Counted from the first letter of the stretch, positions 26,608 to 36,545 are shown. The stretch: 64,000 nucleotides of DNA from an uncultured Sulfitobacter sp. (GCA_947502265.1 CANMZB010000001.1:310001-374000); one strand, 5' to 3'. Notes: generated by a model not told the origin, from the sequence alone. A program made the numbers and translations.

Positions 26608-27663
26608 TTAAAGCTGGTGGTCGTTTTCCTGACGGGCCAGATTGGCATGCTGCACCATGAAACGAGCAGCCTCGCGCGGCACCGGCAGGGACGCAGGAGC
26701 CATCAGCAGGCGGCCAAAGAGCGCGCGGAAGGGTTCAAGCCGGAGCAGCGTTTCAAAACGGGCCTGTCGCCATGAAACGGCCTGTGCATGAAGCTTTGAC
26801 AACGTTTTGTCTGCGCGCAGATCGGCCAGCGCGGCGTTGCGCGGGCCTGCAAGGGATTGGATGCTGGTATCGGTGTCGGTGTTGAAGTTCCGTTCGATCC
26901 AGTAGTCGAGGCCAAGCAGGTGATCGCTGTGCACAGCACGTCCGCGATCGGCTTTGAGCACAAAACTTTCCATCGCGCCGAGCGGATAGTGGTTGAGCTG
27001 GACAAGGCCATAATTGTCCTTTCCGAAGTTGGAAAATATGCGCTTTTTCCGGAACTGATCGGGCAGGGGATCGCCGTTGCCGTCAAACCAACGGGCGCGC
27101 TCCAGCTTTTGTGGATCAGGATTGCGGGGGCGGTGCACGCCCGGTTTGCGGTAGGTGCCATCATTGCGGTAGAGCGTCTTGAACATCGCGGCGCGCCATG
27201 GCCAGTGCATCACCGCAGGCGCGCAGCGTTTGAAGGTCTCAAGCACCGGCGCGTCCTGATAACGGACTTGCCCAGCCGCGCCAAAAAGACGCCATGTCAG
27301 GGTGATCGCGGTCGCATTGGGAAGCGCCTTGTGCAGAGCGCCCAGCGTATGATCGCCGCAATGGATATTGACGAATTCGTCGATGTCGAGCGGCAGAATC
27401 CAGTCGGCTTGGTTGACCGAAACGTGTTTGGCGGCGGCTTTGAGGGCTGTGAACTGGATGCCGCCCTTGTCAAAGGGGCCATCATTGCGCACATGGGTGA
27501 GCAGCCCCATTTCGGCCAGCCGGTCGAGCATTGTATCGGTGCCGTCCGCGCAATCGTTTGAGAACACAAGAAAATCGGTGAACCCCACAGCGCGGTGATG
27601 GGCCAGCCATTCGAGCAGGAACGCGCCTTCGTTGCGCACGCACAGGATCGCCAGATGGCGCAT
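26608..27663 (-). CDS. Glycosyltransferase family 2 (Glyco_tranf_2_4 type)
   Basis: A 351-residue predicted glycosyltransferase. The N-terminal Rossmann-like strand MRHLAILCVRNEGAFLLEWL is the sugar-nucleotide entry of this clade, the FSNDCADGT motif follows, and the metal-binding DIDEF is at residues 93-97. C-terminal LNHYPLGAMESF is shared with the other two transferases of the operon. The ATG (27661-27663) overlaps the stop of the upstream fusion gene by one base (TGATG), implying coupled translation; the longer upstream frame is a shadow. No signal peptide or membrane helix is seen, so it acts in the cytoplasm. The acceptor and donor are unknown. Confidence 0.85.
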   Translation of the reverse strand: MRHLAILCVRNEGAFLLEWLAHHRAVGFTDFLVFSNDCADGTDTMLDRLAEMGLLTHVRNDGPFDKGGIQFTALKAAAKHVSVNQADWILPLDIDEFVNIHCGDHTLGALHKALPNATAITLTWRLFGAAGQVRYQDAPVLETFKRCAPAVMHWPWRAAMFKTLYRNDGTYRKPGVHRPRNPDPQKLERARWFDGNGDPLPDQFRKKRIFSNFGKDNYGLVQLNHYPLGAMESFVLKADRGRAVHSDHLLGLDYWIERNFNTDTDTSIQSLAGPRNAALADLRADKTLSKLHAQAVSWRQARFETLLRLEPFRALFGRLLMAPASLPVPREAARFMVQHANLARQENDHQL

Positions 27664-30050
27664 CAGCTTTCCATGTCCAGCGCCAGCGCATACGCCACGC
27701 GCTCTGTCTCGTTCAACTTGACCTTGAGTGCTTCGGTATAGAGGTCCGCGAATTCCGGGTTCTGGTGCAGCTCGTCCGCCTTGGCGCGGTGCCAGCGGAT
27801 GCCGTTTTGATGCCATTCGCACAGCGTTTCATCCTGCATTAACCGATCATATTCAAGGCGCAGGCGCGGGATGTTGCGTTTGATCGTGATGTCGCGGAAA
27901 TCGGACCAATCCATGCGAATCCAGTAGTTGATCCCGATGGAGCGATCCACATGCAGGGCGCGACCACGCTGGCGCTTGATCAGGAAGCTTTCTGTGGAGC
28001 GCAGCGCGTAGTGATTGAGTTGTAACAGGTCATAACCGATGGATTTCTTGGAAGAACGCCAGCCGTTCTCGGCAGCTTCTTTGGTCATGTCGCGGCCCGA
28101 TCCGTTGACCCATTTGACGCGGGATTTGAACGCCGGGTCCAACTTGTTGGGTCGGTGGCAGGAGATTTTTTCGTAGGCACCGATGTTCCTGAACATCGTT
28201 TTAAAACCCCAGACGGTGTGCGGCTTGGGGCAGTATTTTGGCGCGCAGCCGTCGAATTGGTCAATTACGAAATCATCGGCCAGATCGGTCACACCGTTAT
28301 GCCCGAACAGCCGCCATGTCATCGCAACATTCGTCGCGTCCGGCACCGCATCAAGAAAATCCTGCACCGTGCCATTGCCACAGCGCACGTTCATGAATTC
28401 ATCCACGTCGATGTGGATGATCCAGTCTGCGTTTTGGATCACCGGTTCTTTCAAGGCCTGGTTGAGCGCATATTGCTGGGGAGAATTGCCCTTCCAGCCG
28501 TCGTTATTGCGGTGCTCAAGGATGCCCATCGTTTGCAACCGGTCAAGGATTTCGGTGGTGCCATCCTCGCAACCGTTTGTATAGATAAGGAAGTTATCCA
28601 CACCCATCGCGCGGTGATAGGCGACCCATTCGACGATATAGGGCGCTTCGTTCTTCATGCAGCCGACGATTACATTGCCGCTGCTCCCCTTTTGCAACGT
28701 TCGCGGGGGGATCGTGGTATAGGCGGTGGCGCGCGCCTCTTCGTTCACCGAACCCATTCTATTGTGCGGGGCAAAGGAGGATTTGCGCAACTTTTCATAG
28801 TTTTGCACCGCCAGTGGCGGCATGATCGCGCGCGCGGCATCGCTTGGCCCACCGGGGGCGTCATCGTGTTTGCGGTAAGCGATAGCGTGCGGCGCTTTAA
28901 CGGTATTATCGGCCAGTTTATCCAGATCGGCAGCTTTGGTTTGCTGCTCTTGCTGTGTTGCTTGGTCGATCCGCCACATGAAGCCCAGAAGGTATTGCGA
29001 GGCGCGAAAGCCGTAAAGCGGATCGGCCTCGGCCCATGTCCCTTTGGCGCGCGGGGCTTTGAAAGTGTCGGGGTTCAGTGCGGGGTGGTCGTGCAGCAGT
29101 TGCTTCAGGCCCGGCGCGAAATGTTTGGCGATGGGGTGCAGCGTCGCCAGATCCATTGGCGGGCCGTCCACCGCGATTTCCTGCACCAGCGTGCGCCACA
29201 ACTGGCGGGGCAGGATGCGCTTGCGAGCGGCCAGCACCCTGAGGATCAGCGCATTGAGCTGCCGCCCCCGCGCAAGGCTGGCGGCAGGGGGGGGGGCGGG
29301 ATGCGTGACTGCCTGTGCGCGCCCGATGGTTTGTTTGATGTCGAACGCGGCACAAATCTCGTTCGTTACGGTCTCGGCCGCGAACACGTGTGCGTCATAG
29401 CTGCGCAGCGATACGGTGCCTGTGCCAAATCCGGCCTCCCAAAACGCGACCAGCGCGGGCAGGTCGATCCAATGGGCAGGAGCCTGCGTTTCGGCAAAGA
29501 CACCAGCGGCAGGATCAATGGGCGGGGCTGCATCCAGCGCGTTTTGCCACCAGTTGTCGCCGCCCGCCAGATCCAGTTCGGCTTGCAAGGTGATCCCGCG
29601 CCCTTCGAGGATTTGTTCGGCGTAACGACGCGCGAGCATGGCGGCGGGATGATCGACATGGGCGATGATGCGGATATCGTCCGACAGCGGCGCAAGCATC
29701 GCGTGCAGGCGCGCCACCTCGTCCGGGGTGCGCAGGCTTGTGCCCAGTTGCGCACACGACAGGATGAGCGTGTCGGGCCGGTGCTGTGCCACTTCACGCG
29801 CAAGATCATCGGCGACAGTGGCGCGCAAGATCGCCTGTTTTTGGGGCGGGATGTAACCGCGGTTGTAGCGCAGCGGATCGACATGGCCGGGGTCCGTCAC
29901 GGCCATAAAAAGGCGCGTGTGGTTTTTGTTGCCGGGGCTGCGCGCAAACACGATGCCCTTGCCGGTCAACTGCTCGCGCTTGGCCGCGAGAACCGATTGC
30001 AGGCGCGCGGCACCGGTTTCTTCCAGCCCGATGTGCAGGTAAATCCGCAT
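27663..30050 (-). CDS. Fusion protein: degenerate sulfotransferase-like N-terminus and glycosyltransferase 2 C-terminus
   Basis: A 795-residue protein with two parts. Residues 1-240 resemble the sulfotransferase fold seen in Roseobacter surface-polysaccharide genes, but the PAPS loop, normally PKTGTT, reads LEETGAA (residues 9-15), so binding is doubtful. A helical linker (about 255-440) follows. From about 455, GNVIVGCMKNEAPYIVEW, TNGCEDGT and DVDEF (about 547) form a GT2 domain of the same type as its neighbours. The ATG at 30050 overlaps the upstream sulfotransferase stop (TGATG). A run of ten Cs (29287-29296 on the plus strand as G) lies at about codon 252, before the GT domain, and could slip. 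The biochemical role is not known. Confidence 0.78.
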   Translation of the reverse strand: MRIYLHIGLEETGAARLQSVLAAKREQLTGKGIVFARSPGNKNHTRLFMAVTDPGHVDPLRYNRGYIPPQKQAILRATVADDLAREVAQHRPDTLILSCAQLGTSLRTPDEVARLHAMLAPLSDDIRIIAHVDHPAAMLARRYAEQILEGRGITLQAELDLAGGDNWWQNALDAAPPIDPAAGVFAETQAPAHWIDLPALVAFWEAGFGTGTVSLRSYDAHVFAAETVTNEICAAFDIKQTIGRAQAVTHPAPPPAASLARGRQLNALILRVLAARKRILPRQLWRTLVQEIAVDGPPMDLATLHPIAKHFAPGLKQLLHDHPALNPDTFKAPRAKGTWAEADPLYGFRASQYLLGFMWRIDQATQQEQQTKAADLDKLADNTVKAPHAIAYRKHDDAPGGPSDAARAIMPPLAVQNYEKLRKSSFAPHNRMGSVNEEARATAYTTIPPRTLQKGSSGNVIVGCMKNEAPYIVEWVAYHRAMGVDNFLIYTNGCEDGTTEILDRLQTMGILEHRNNDGWKGNSPQQYALNQALKEPVIQNADWIIHIDVDEFMNVRCGNGTVQDFLDAVPDATNVAMTWRLFGHNGVTDLADDFVIDQFDGCAPKYCPKPHTVWGFKTMFRNIGAYEKISCHRPNKLDPAFKSRVKWVNGSGRDMTKEAAENGWRSSKKSIGYDLLQLNHYALRSTESFLIKRQRGRALHVDRSIGINYWIRMDWSDFRDITIKRNIPRLRLEYDRLMQDETLCEWHQNGIRWHRAKADELHQNPEFADLYTEALKVKLNETERVAYALALDMES
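29287..29296 (-). repeat. Homopolymer tract of ten C (coding strand)
   Basis: Ten consecutive G on the plus strand, reading as C10 in the codons for Ala-Pro-Pro-Pro of the fusion gene. A one-base slip would truncate the protein before its glycosyltransferase domain. Such tracts are contingency loci in other bacteria; here it is only a candidate. Confidence 0.6.
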
Positions 30051-30679
30051 CAGTTTACCTTGTTTTGATGGTTTGCGTTGGCGCGGCCCCACCACGTCAG
30101 ATCAACGCCCAGATGCGCGCCCACGGCGCGTTGTGCGTCCGCGTCCGAGACATCAAAAGCCAGAAATGCCGGATCGCCGGCAAACAGCGCATCAAGATGG
30201 GCGTAATGGCCATCGATCCACTGCACCCGCTCTTTGCTGGTTTCGCCGTACCCTTCGGGCAGACCGGGAATGTCGGAGGTGGGCAGCCGCTCGATCCCCA
30301 GATCGGACCATGCCAGCATGGATTGCGACACCTCCCAGCTGTCGCGGCGCGAGGCGAGAAACCGGACATCGGGGTGGTGTTTTCGAATTGCGTCGATCAG
30401 CGCGAAATCCATCTGCGGCCACAGCGATTTGCCTTTGCGCAGGCAGCTCAGTTCGGTCAGAGCTGTGAAATCGTCAAACGCGGCCCCCGGGTCGCCGGTG
30501 AGGAAATAACCGCGATAAAGGACATCAGCCACGAAAGCATCGGCAAGATCGGGGTTGTTGGTCTGGCGCGCGCGGATGCGGTGATCTGCGACGCGGTAAC
30601 CGGCGATTTTTAACGCACGGGCCAGCGTTGTGGTGCCTGTTTTAGGCAGGCCAAGATTGACAACTTTGAGCGTGCTCAC
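30050..30679 (-). CDS. Sulfotransferase-family protein
   Basis: A 209-residue predicted PAPS-dependent sulfotransferase. The 5'-phosphosulfate loop PKTGTTTL is intact (residues 12-19), unlike in the downstream fusion. RRDSWEVSQSML is a likely 3'-phosphate-binding segment. The size fits the short Sulfotransfer_4-like group. It would add sulfate to a sugar or small acceptor made by the neighbouring glycosyltransferases. Its start overlaps the upstream gene by 4 bases (ATGA) and its stop overlaps the fusion start. Confidence 0.8.
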   Translation of the reverse strand: MSTLKVVNLGLPKTGTTTLARALKIAGYRVADHRIRARQTNNPDLADAFVADVLYRGYFLTGDPGAAFDDFTALTELSCLRKGKSLWPQMDFALIDAIRKHHPDVRFLASRRDSWEVSQSMLAWSDLGIERLPTSDIPGLPEGYGETSKERVQWIDGHYAHLDALFAGDPAFLAFDVSDADAQRAVGAHLGVDLTWWGRANANHQNKVN

Positions 30680-31728
30680 GACGGGTTTTCCAGAAGGCCA
30701 AGATCGCGCAGCATGCTTTCCTCCTGCGGGGGAAGCTTGGAGGCACTCAGGAGTTGCGCGCGCATCGCCCGGTATCGGGGAGACTCAAGCAGCGCATCGC
30801 GGCGCGCGACGTGCGCGGCCACGCAAGCCTCATGCAAAGCGCCAACATTCCCCTGTGATTTCAGGGCTGCTATACGCTCTTGTACGGCAGGCAAATAGCG
30901 GTGGATCGAGGTATCCTGCCATGCGGGGTCATTGCGCTCACGCCAATAGGTGTCGTCAAAATCGCGGTTCTCGCGGTTCACATCGCCGCGGTCGTTTTTG
31001 ACCAGATAGCTGTCGAGGCTGCGCAGCGCATAGTGATTAAGCGTGGCATACCCCCGCGCGCCAGCGGCAGGAAAGCGGCGGATACGGCGCGGGTTGGCCG
31101 CCACCAGAAAGCGGTGCGGAACGGGGCGCCCTGAACCGTCGGTCCACGAGGGCCGCGCGTTCTTTTTGACCTTTGGTTTGAAAAACGGGCGATGCGCGCC
31201 ATAATATTGCAAGGGAAAATCGCTGCGCACCAACGACTTCACCTCGATCGCCGCCTCCCCACACCACAGATCGGGGTTCTGGCTGTGCGTGAATTGTTCG
31301 ATCACAGGGCGGTCCACGAATCGCTCGATATCGCCGTTGGCGAAAAACTGGAAGTTCAGGCTGATGGTTTGAGGATTGCCGCAGGCTTCAATGAGGGCGG
31401 CAAAGCTGTGATCACCCACATGAATGTTGGGGAATTCGTCCACATCCGCGATCCAGACCCAATCGGCAGTGCGCACGACATCGCGCTTTTTGGCATCTTT
31501 GAGCGCCTCCATCTGGTAATTGCGCCCCTCTGCAGGGTTGGGCAGATGCATTACAGGGCCCAATTGCGCCAACGCATCCAGAAGCGTATCGGTGCCATCG
31601 TCGCAATCGTTGGAATAAAACAGGAAATCAGTCACGCCGATTTGTTGATGAAAAGCGATCCACTCCAACAGGAATGGCCCTTCATTCTTGACGCAAGTCA
31701 CGGCAGTTATTTTCAATTCATCCGCCAT
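30676..31728 (-). CDS. Glycosyltransferase family 2 (Glyco_tranf_2_4 type)
   Basis: A 350-residue transferase, first gene of the four-gene unit. ITAVTCVKNEGPFLLEWI starts the fold, YSNDCDDGTDTLL follows, and DVDEF lies at residues 95-99. LNHYALRSLDSYLVKNDRG is the C-terminal motif shared with the two other transferases. It has no membrane segment. The start is an ATG with the hydrophobic strand right after it. Whether the operon makes a capsule, exopolysaccharide or lipopolysaccharide decoration cannot be read from the window; no polymerase, flippase or export gene is linked. Confidence 0.85.
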   Translation of the reverse strand: MADELKITAVTCVKNEGPFLLEWIAFHQQIGVTDFLFYSNDCDDGTDTLLDALAQLGPVMHLPNPAEGRNYQMEALKDAKKRDVVRTADWVWIADVDEFPNIHVGDHSFAALIEACGNPQTISLNFQFFANGDIERFVDRPVIEQFTHSQNPDLWCGEAAIEVKSLVRSDFPLQYYGAHRPFFKPKVKKNARPSWTDGSGRPVPHRFLVAANPRRIRRFPAAGARGYATLNHYALRSLDSYLVKNDRGDVNRENRDFDDTYWRERNDPAWQDTSIHRYLPAVQERIAALKSQGNVGALHEACVAAHVARRDALLESPRYRAMRAQLLSASKLPPQEESMLRDLGLLENPS

Positions 31729-31970
31729 AGGCCACGGTCAGGTGCCGTGCATATCCCAAGATTGCTCATGTCCGCCTCATTTACGGGTCCGGGTGCATCT
31801 ATACCCCGTAACCTCTTTTATACTGGTGAACAGGATGCCATCTCCCGCAAATCCCGTCAATCTTTCCAGACGCGCGGCACCGGCTGCGTGACATATCTAC
31901 CAAGGCGGGCCTTGACCCTGCTTGCGTGGGATGGCCTTCTGGCGCGAACCCCTTCGGGAGAGGTAAGACC

Positions 31971-32876
31971 GTGGCAGAGATTCCATCCATCGACGTAGTT
32001 CAGACAATGCTGGCAGAGCAGGGGTATGTTTGCGGGCGGCCCTTGGCAACTGTGGTTTTCCTCAGCCTGCGGTTGGGACGTCCACTGTTTCTTGAGGGGG
32101 AGGCGGGCGTCGGCAAGACCGAGATCGCCAAGGCGCTGGCCGCTTCAATGGGGCGCCGCCTGATCCGGTTGCAGTGCTACGAGGGGCTGGATGCGGCATC
32201 GGCGGTCTATGAGTGGAACTTCCCCGCGCAGATGGTTGCCATTCGCACAGCCGAGGCCGCAGGAGCGGCAGATCGCGCGGCGTTGACGCAAGAGCTGTTC
32301 AGCGATGAGTTCCTGATCGAGCGGCCCCTGCTTCAGGCGTTGCGCCCTGACGAAAACGGCGCGCCCGTTCTGCTCATCGACGAACTGGACCGCACCGATG
32401 CGCCGTTCGAGGCGTTTCTGCTCGAAGCGCTGAGTGACTTCCAGGTCACCATCCCCGAGATGGGCACGATCAAGGCGCCCGAGCCGCCCATCGTGATCCT
32501 CACGTCCAACCGGACGCGTGAAGTGCATGACGCGCTCAAGCGCCGCTGCCTTTATCACTGGGTCGATTACCCCGATTTCGGCCGCGAGATGGAGATTCTC
32601 ACAGCACGCGCGCCGGAAGCCGCCGAATCCCTCAGCCGCGAGGTGGTGGCATTTGTGCAAAAACTGCGCACCGAAGATCTGTTCAAGAAGCCGGGCGTGG
32701 CCGAAACAATCGACTGGGCGAAATGCCTTCTGGCACTGGATGTGCTGACGCTCAGCCCCGAAGTCATCGCCGACACGCTGGGCGCGATCCTGAAATATCA
32801 GGACGACATCTCGAAACTGCAGGGCTCCGAAGCCAAGCGTATACTGGACGAGGCCCGTTCGAGCCTCGACGCGTGA
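31971..32876 (+). CDS. MoxR-family AAA+ ATPase
   Basis: A 301-residue AAA+ ATPase of the MoxR/CoxD group that remodels proteins or inserts metals, usually with a VWA partner. Walker A is GEAGVGKT (43-50), Walker B is VLLIDELD (133-140), and TSNRTREVHDALKRRC includes sensor 1 and the arginine region. The start is GTG at 31971, with GGGAGAGG about seven bases upstream; the longer in-frame extension has none. The VWA gene follows 73 bases downstream. Confidence 0.9.
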   Translation: MAEIPSIDVVQTMLAEQGYVCGRPLATVVFLSLRLGRPLFLEGEAGVGKTEIAKALAASMGRRLIRLQCYEGLDAASAVYEWNFPAQMVAIRTAEAAGAADRAALTQELFSDEFLIERPLLQALRPDENGAPVLLIDELDRTDAPFEAFLLEALSDFQVTIPEMGTIKAPEPPIVILTSNRTREVHDALKRRCLYHWVDYPDFGREMEILTARAPEAAESLSREVVAFVQKLRTEDLFKKPGVAETIDWAKCLLALDVLTLSPEVIADTLGAILKYQDDISKLQGSEAKRILDEARSSLDA

Positions 32877-32881
32877 TCCCT

Positions 32882-32904
32882 ATTTCTTTTGGCCTTAAAT
32901 ATCC
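32882..32904 (-). repeat. Second copy of the GGATATTT-N2-GGCCAAAAGAAAT motif
   Basis: Inverted copy of the motif at 9210-9232 (21 of 23 positions equal). It lies in the gap between the MoxR and VWA genes, without the hairpin seen at the first copy. Confidence 0.55.
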
Positions 32905-32949
32905 AATCCCGTCCCCTCTCCGCGCGCGCCGCCCGATGATGGAGGGCTG

Positions 32950-34236
32950 ATGGCGGAATATATCCCCCTCGAACTCCCCGAAAACCCGCGCCTTGCGGGT
33001 AACATCACATACTTTGCACGCGCGTTACGCCGTGCGGGTCTGCCCATCGGGCCCGGGCGGGTGATTGATGCGATCCGCGCGGTGGAGGCCGTAGGGTTCA
33101 CCGAAAAGCGTGATTTTTACTGGACGCTGCACGCCTGTTTCGTGAACCGGCCCGAACATGCCCGTGTGTTCGCCCAACTCTTCCGGCTTTATTGGCGTGA
33201 TCCGCGCTATCTGGAGCATATGATGGCGGCGATGTTGCCAGCCATTCGCGGTGTGCAAGAGGATCGTTCCGCGCAGGCGGCAGAGAAACGCGCGGCGGAG
33301 GCGCTTTTGGACGGTGCCGAGGCGCCGCCGCGTGAAGAGGAGGCCGAGAGGGACGGGGAAGCGTTGATCGAGGTGGATGCCTCGCTTACCATGTCCGCGT
33401 CAGAACGGCTTAAGTCGCTGGATTTTGAACAGATGAGTTTGGCGGAAATGGCTGAGGCCAAGAGGATGCTGGCCAAGCTGCGTTTGCCGATCAAGCCGCT
33501 GCCATCGCGGCGTAATATGGCCAGTTTTGGACAGGGCCGCGTGGATATGGCGCGTTCGCTGCGCGCGGCGATGCGGCGCGGTGGCGAGATGAATGCGCTG
33601 GCGTTGAAAAAGCCAAAACCGCGTTGGCCCAATCTGGTGGTGCTGTGCGACATTTCCGGCTCGATGAGCCAGTACAGCCGGATCATCCTGCATTTCCTTC
33701 ATGCGGTGGCGAACGAAAAAGGGGCGGGCTGGGCGCAGGTGCATGCTTTTACCTTTGGCACGCAGCTGACCAACATCACGCGCCATCTGGCGACGCGTGA
33801 TGTGGATGCGGCGCTTAAGGCCGCAGGCGCGCAAGCGCAGGATTGGGAAGGCGGTACACGGATCGGGCAAAGCATCGAGGCGTTCAACCGCGACTGGTCG
33901 CGCCGGGTTTTGGGGCAAGGCGCTGTTGTCTTGCTTGTCACGGACGGCCTGGACCGTGGCGATCCGGAGGCATTGGCGCGGCAAATGCAGCGGCTGCATC
34001 TTTCCGCGCGGCGGTTGATCTGGCTTAACCCGTTGCTGCGCTGGGACGGTTTCGCCCCCAAGGCGGCGGGCATCCGTGCGATGCTGCCGCATGTGGACAG
34101 CTTTCGGGCGGGCCATTCGATTGCCTCGCTTGAGGCATTGGCAGAAGCAATTTCCAAGCCCGATGACATGGGAGAAAAGGCGCGGCTGATGTGGCTGGTG
34201 GATGGCGGTCAGCCATCCACCGGTTGTGAAGTTTAG
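32950..34236 (+). CDS. VWA domain protein, CoxE-like partner of MoxR ATPase
   Basis: A 428-residue protein with a helical N-terminal half (about 1-180) and a C-terminal von Willebrand A domain. The MIDAS motif DISGSMS is at 234-240, with EGGTRIG and VTDGLDRGD supplying the further metal-site residues. This is the layout of CoxE and related proteins that work with MoxR-type ATPases, for example in maturing carbon monoxide dehydrogenase. No such enzyme gene is in the window, so the client is unknown. GGAGGG precedes the ATG. It converges with purL, overlapping by 4 bases. Confidence 0.88.
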   Translation: MAEYIPLELPENPRLAGNITYFARALRRAGLPIGPGRVIDAIRAVEAVGFTEKRDFYWTLHACFVNRPEHARVFAQLFRLYWRDPRYLEHMMAAMLPAIRGVQEDRSAQAAEKRAAEALLDGAEAPPREEEAERDGEALIEVDASLTMSASERLKSLDFEQMSLAEMAEAKRMLAKLRLPIKPLPSRRNMASFGQGRVDMARSLRAAMRRGGEMNALALKKPKPRWPNLVVLCDISGSMSQYSRIILHFLHAVANEKGAGWAQVHAFTFGTQLTNITRHLATRDVDAALKAAGAQAQDWEGGTRIGQSIEAFNRDWSRRVLGQGAVVLLVTDGLDRGDPEALARQMQRLHLSARRLIWLNPLLRWDGFAPKAAGIRAMLPHVDSFRAGHSIASLEALAEAISKPDDMGEKARLMWLVDGGQPSTGCEV

Positions 34237-36392
34237 GTGACGGTTGCCGCAAAGGTGCTGCGGTAGATCGCGCCGAGATCCGACAAGGGCGCGCTGGCGT
34301 CGCCGAAAGACAGCGTATCGCCCCCGAAGATCCCGATTTGAACCAGTATCAGCCCCGCGCTGGCCGCAGAAGCAAGCAGCGCGTCGGCATTTTCCGGTGT
34401 TGCTGCAATCAGATAGCGCGCCTGATCCTCACCGAACAGTTGTGCTGTGTCGTCGGCTTTGACGCTCAGGCCCAGTTTCGCATGATCTGCCATTTCGAAA
34501 GCGGCAAGCGCAAGGCCGCCGTCCGACAGATCGGTACAGGCCGCGATTTGCGTATGATTGGCGCGGATGAAATCACCGTGCGCGGCTTCGGCCTTGAGAT
34601 CCACATGCGGCGCGTCGCCCTCAGCGCGTCCGAAGCTTTCGGCAAGCAGGGCGGATTGGCCAAGGTGGCCCTGTGTTTCGCCCAACAAAAGCGCCACATG
34701 GCCTGCGCGCACATCGAACCCGATGATGTCGGCTTGTGATTTCAACAGGCCGACCGCACCGATGGTGGGGGTGGGCAGGATCGCGGCGCCGTCTGTTTCG
34801 TTATAAAGCGACACGTTGCCGGACACGATTGGCATGTTGAGCGCGGACACTGCCTCTCCGATGCCTTTGATGGCACAGACAAGTTGGCCCATGATTTCGG
34901 GCTTTTCGGGGTTGCCGAAGTTGAGGTTGTCGGTGGTGGCAAGAGGGGTCGCACCCACGGCGGTCAGGTTGCGGTAGGCTTCGGCGACTGCCTGTTTGCC
35001 GCCCATGGTCGGGTTCGCCTTGACGTAGCGGGGCGTCACGTCGGACGTGAAGGCGAGCGCCTTGTCGGTGCCGTGCACACGCACGATGCCCGCACCGAAA
35101 CCGGGCGTGCGCATGCTGTCGGCCATGACCATCGTGTCATACTGTTCGTACACCCATGACTTACCTGCGTAATTCGGGCTCGAGAGCAGTGCGGTGAGAC
35201 CTATTATCGGGTCGATCTGTGGCGCGTCCGCAAGGGGGGCAGGCGCGGGCGTTTCCACCCACGGGCGATCGTATTCAGGCGCGGTGCCAGAGAGCGCCTT
35301 GAGCGGCAAGTCGGCTTTGATTTCGCCATTGAGACGGATGAGAAAGCGGTCTTCGGCAATGGTTTCGCCCACGATGGCGAAATCCAGATCCCATTTGTCG
35401 AACACGGCTTTGGCTTGTGCCTCCAGCTCGGGGCGCAGGACCATGAGCATGCGTTCCTGCGATTCGGAGAGCATCATCTCGTAGGCGCTCATGTTGGTTT
35501 CGCGCGTTGGCACTTTTTCAAGGTCGAGGATCACGCCGAGATCGCCCTTGTCGCCCATTTCAACGGCAGAGCAGGTGAGGCCCGCCGCGCCCATATCCTG
35601 AATGGAGATTACAGCGCCTGTCGCCATCAGCTCAAGCGTGGCTTCCATCAGGCGTTTTTCGGTGAACGGATCACCGACCTGTACGGTGGGGCGCTTTTCC
35701 TCGATTGTATCGTCGAATTCGGCCGACGCCATCGTGGCCCCGCCAACGCCGTCGCGGCCGGTTTTCGCGCCGAGATAAACCACAGGCATGCCGATACCGG
35801 AGGCGGCGGAATAGAAAATCTTGTCGGCATCCGCAAGGCCCGCGGCAAAGGCGTTGACCAGACAGTTACCATTATACGCCGGATCAAAGCGCACTTCGCC
35901 CCCCACGCAAGGCACACCAAAGCAGTTGCCATAACCGCCAACACCGGCGACGACGCCGTGTACCAGTTGTTTGGTCTTGTGATGCGCCGGTTCTCCGAAG
36001 CTGAGGGAGTTCATTGACGCGATCGGGCGCGCACCCATGGTGAAGACATCGCGCAGAATGCCGCCAACACCCGTTGCGGCCCCCTGATAGGGTTCGATGT
36101 AGGAGGGGTGGTTGTGCGATTCCATTTTGAAAACAACCGCCTGACCGTCCCCGATATCGACCACGCCCGCGTTTTCACCCGGGCCACAGATAACCTGCGG
36201 GCCTGTGGTGGGCAGGGTGCGCAGCCATTTTTTCGAGGATTTATACGAGCAATGCTCGTTCCACATGGCGGAGAAGATACCAAGCTCGGTGAACGTCGGT
36301 GTTCGCCCGATCAGATCAAGGATGGTCTGATACTCGCTATCGCTCAATCCGTGTGAGGAAATGATCTCTGGTGTGATCGCTGGTTCTGACAT
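34233..36392 (-). CDS. purL: Phosphoribosylformylglycinamidine synthase subunit PurL
   Basis: A 719-residue ATP-dependent synthase converting FGAR to FGAM in purine synthesis. It is the small PurL form that needs separate PurS and Pur[13 protein letters not shown], the [23 protein letters not shown] motif and [13 protein letters not shown] are family signatures. The ATG at 36392 ([10 protein letters not shown]) is chosen; the longer frame upstream is Cys/Arg-rich and unrelated. purS and purQ are not in the window. It converges on the VWA gene with a 4-base overlap. Confidence 0.96.
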   Translation of the reverse strand: MSEPAITPEIISSHGLSDSEYQTILDLIGRTPTFTELGIFSAMWNEHCSYKSSKKWLRTLPTTGPQVICGPGENAGVVDIGDGQAVVFKMESHNHPSYIEPYQGAATGVGGILRDVFTMGARPIASMNSLSFGEPAHHKTKQLVHGVVAGVGGYGNCFGVPCVGGEVRFDPAYNGNCLVNAFAAGLADADKIFYSAASGIGMPVVYLGAKTGRDGVGGATMASAEFDDTIEEKRPTVQVGDPFTEKRLMEATLELMATGAVISIQDMGAAGLTCSAVEMGDKGDLGVILDLEKVPTRETNMSAYEMMLSESQERMLMVLRPELEAQAKAVFDKWDLDFAIVGETIAEDRFLIRLNGEIKADLPLKALSGTAPEYDRPWVETPAPAPLADAPQIDPIIGLTALLSSPNYAGKSWVYEQYDTMVMADSMRTPGFGAGIVRVHGTDKALAFTSDVTPRYVKANPTMGGKQAVAEAYRNLTAVGATPLATTDNLNFGNPEKPEIMGQLVCAIKGIGEAVSALNMPIVSGNVSLYNETDGAAILPTPTIGAVGLLKSQADIIGFDVRAGHVALLLGETQGHLGQSALLAESFGRAEGDAPHVDLKAEAAHGDFIRANHTQIAACTDLSDGGLALAAFEMADHAKLGLSVKADDTAQLFGEDQARYLIAATPENADALLASAASAGLILVQIGIFGGDTLSFGDASAPLSDLGAIYRSTFAATVT

Positions 36393-36510
36393 GTGGCATA
36401 TCCCCGAAACGCTGCAAAACTTGGCCCCTCTCTTACGGCAGGAGTGTGCGGGGGGGAAGGGCGTATCGGAAGACCGGCGGTGTAAGTCGTAATGGATGAT
36501 CGCTGCACGT

Positions 36511-36545
36511 AAAAAAGGCGCCTGCATCATGGGGATGCAGGCGCC
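36511..36545 (-). terminator. Strong Rho-independent terminator
   Basis: Stem GGCGCCTGCATC (36517-36528) / GATGCAGGCGCC (36534-36545), perfect over 12 bp with a 5-base loop. Six As at 36511-36516 give the T-run on the minus strand. It ends the secreted-protein gene at 36583-37053. Confidence 0.9.

Noticed and set aside
28155-30068. Plus-strand open frame of 637 codons
   Set aside because: Shadow of the glycosyltransferase fusion gene, whose reverse-strand protein has defined domains.
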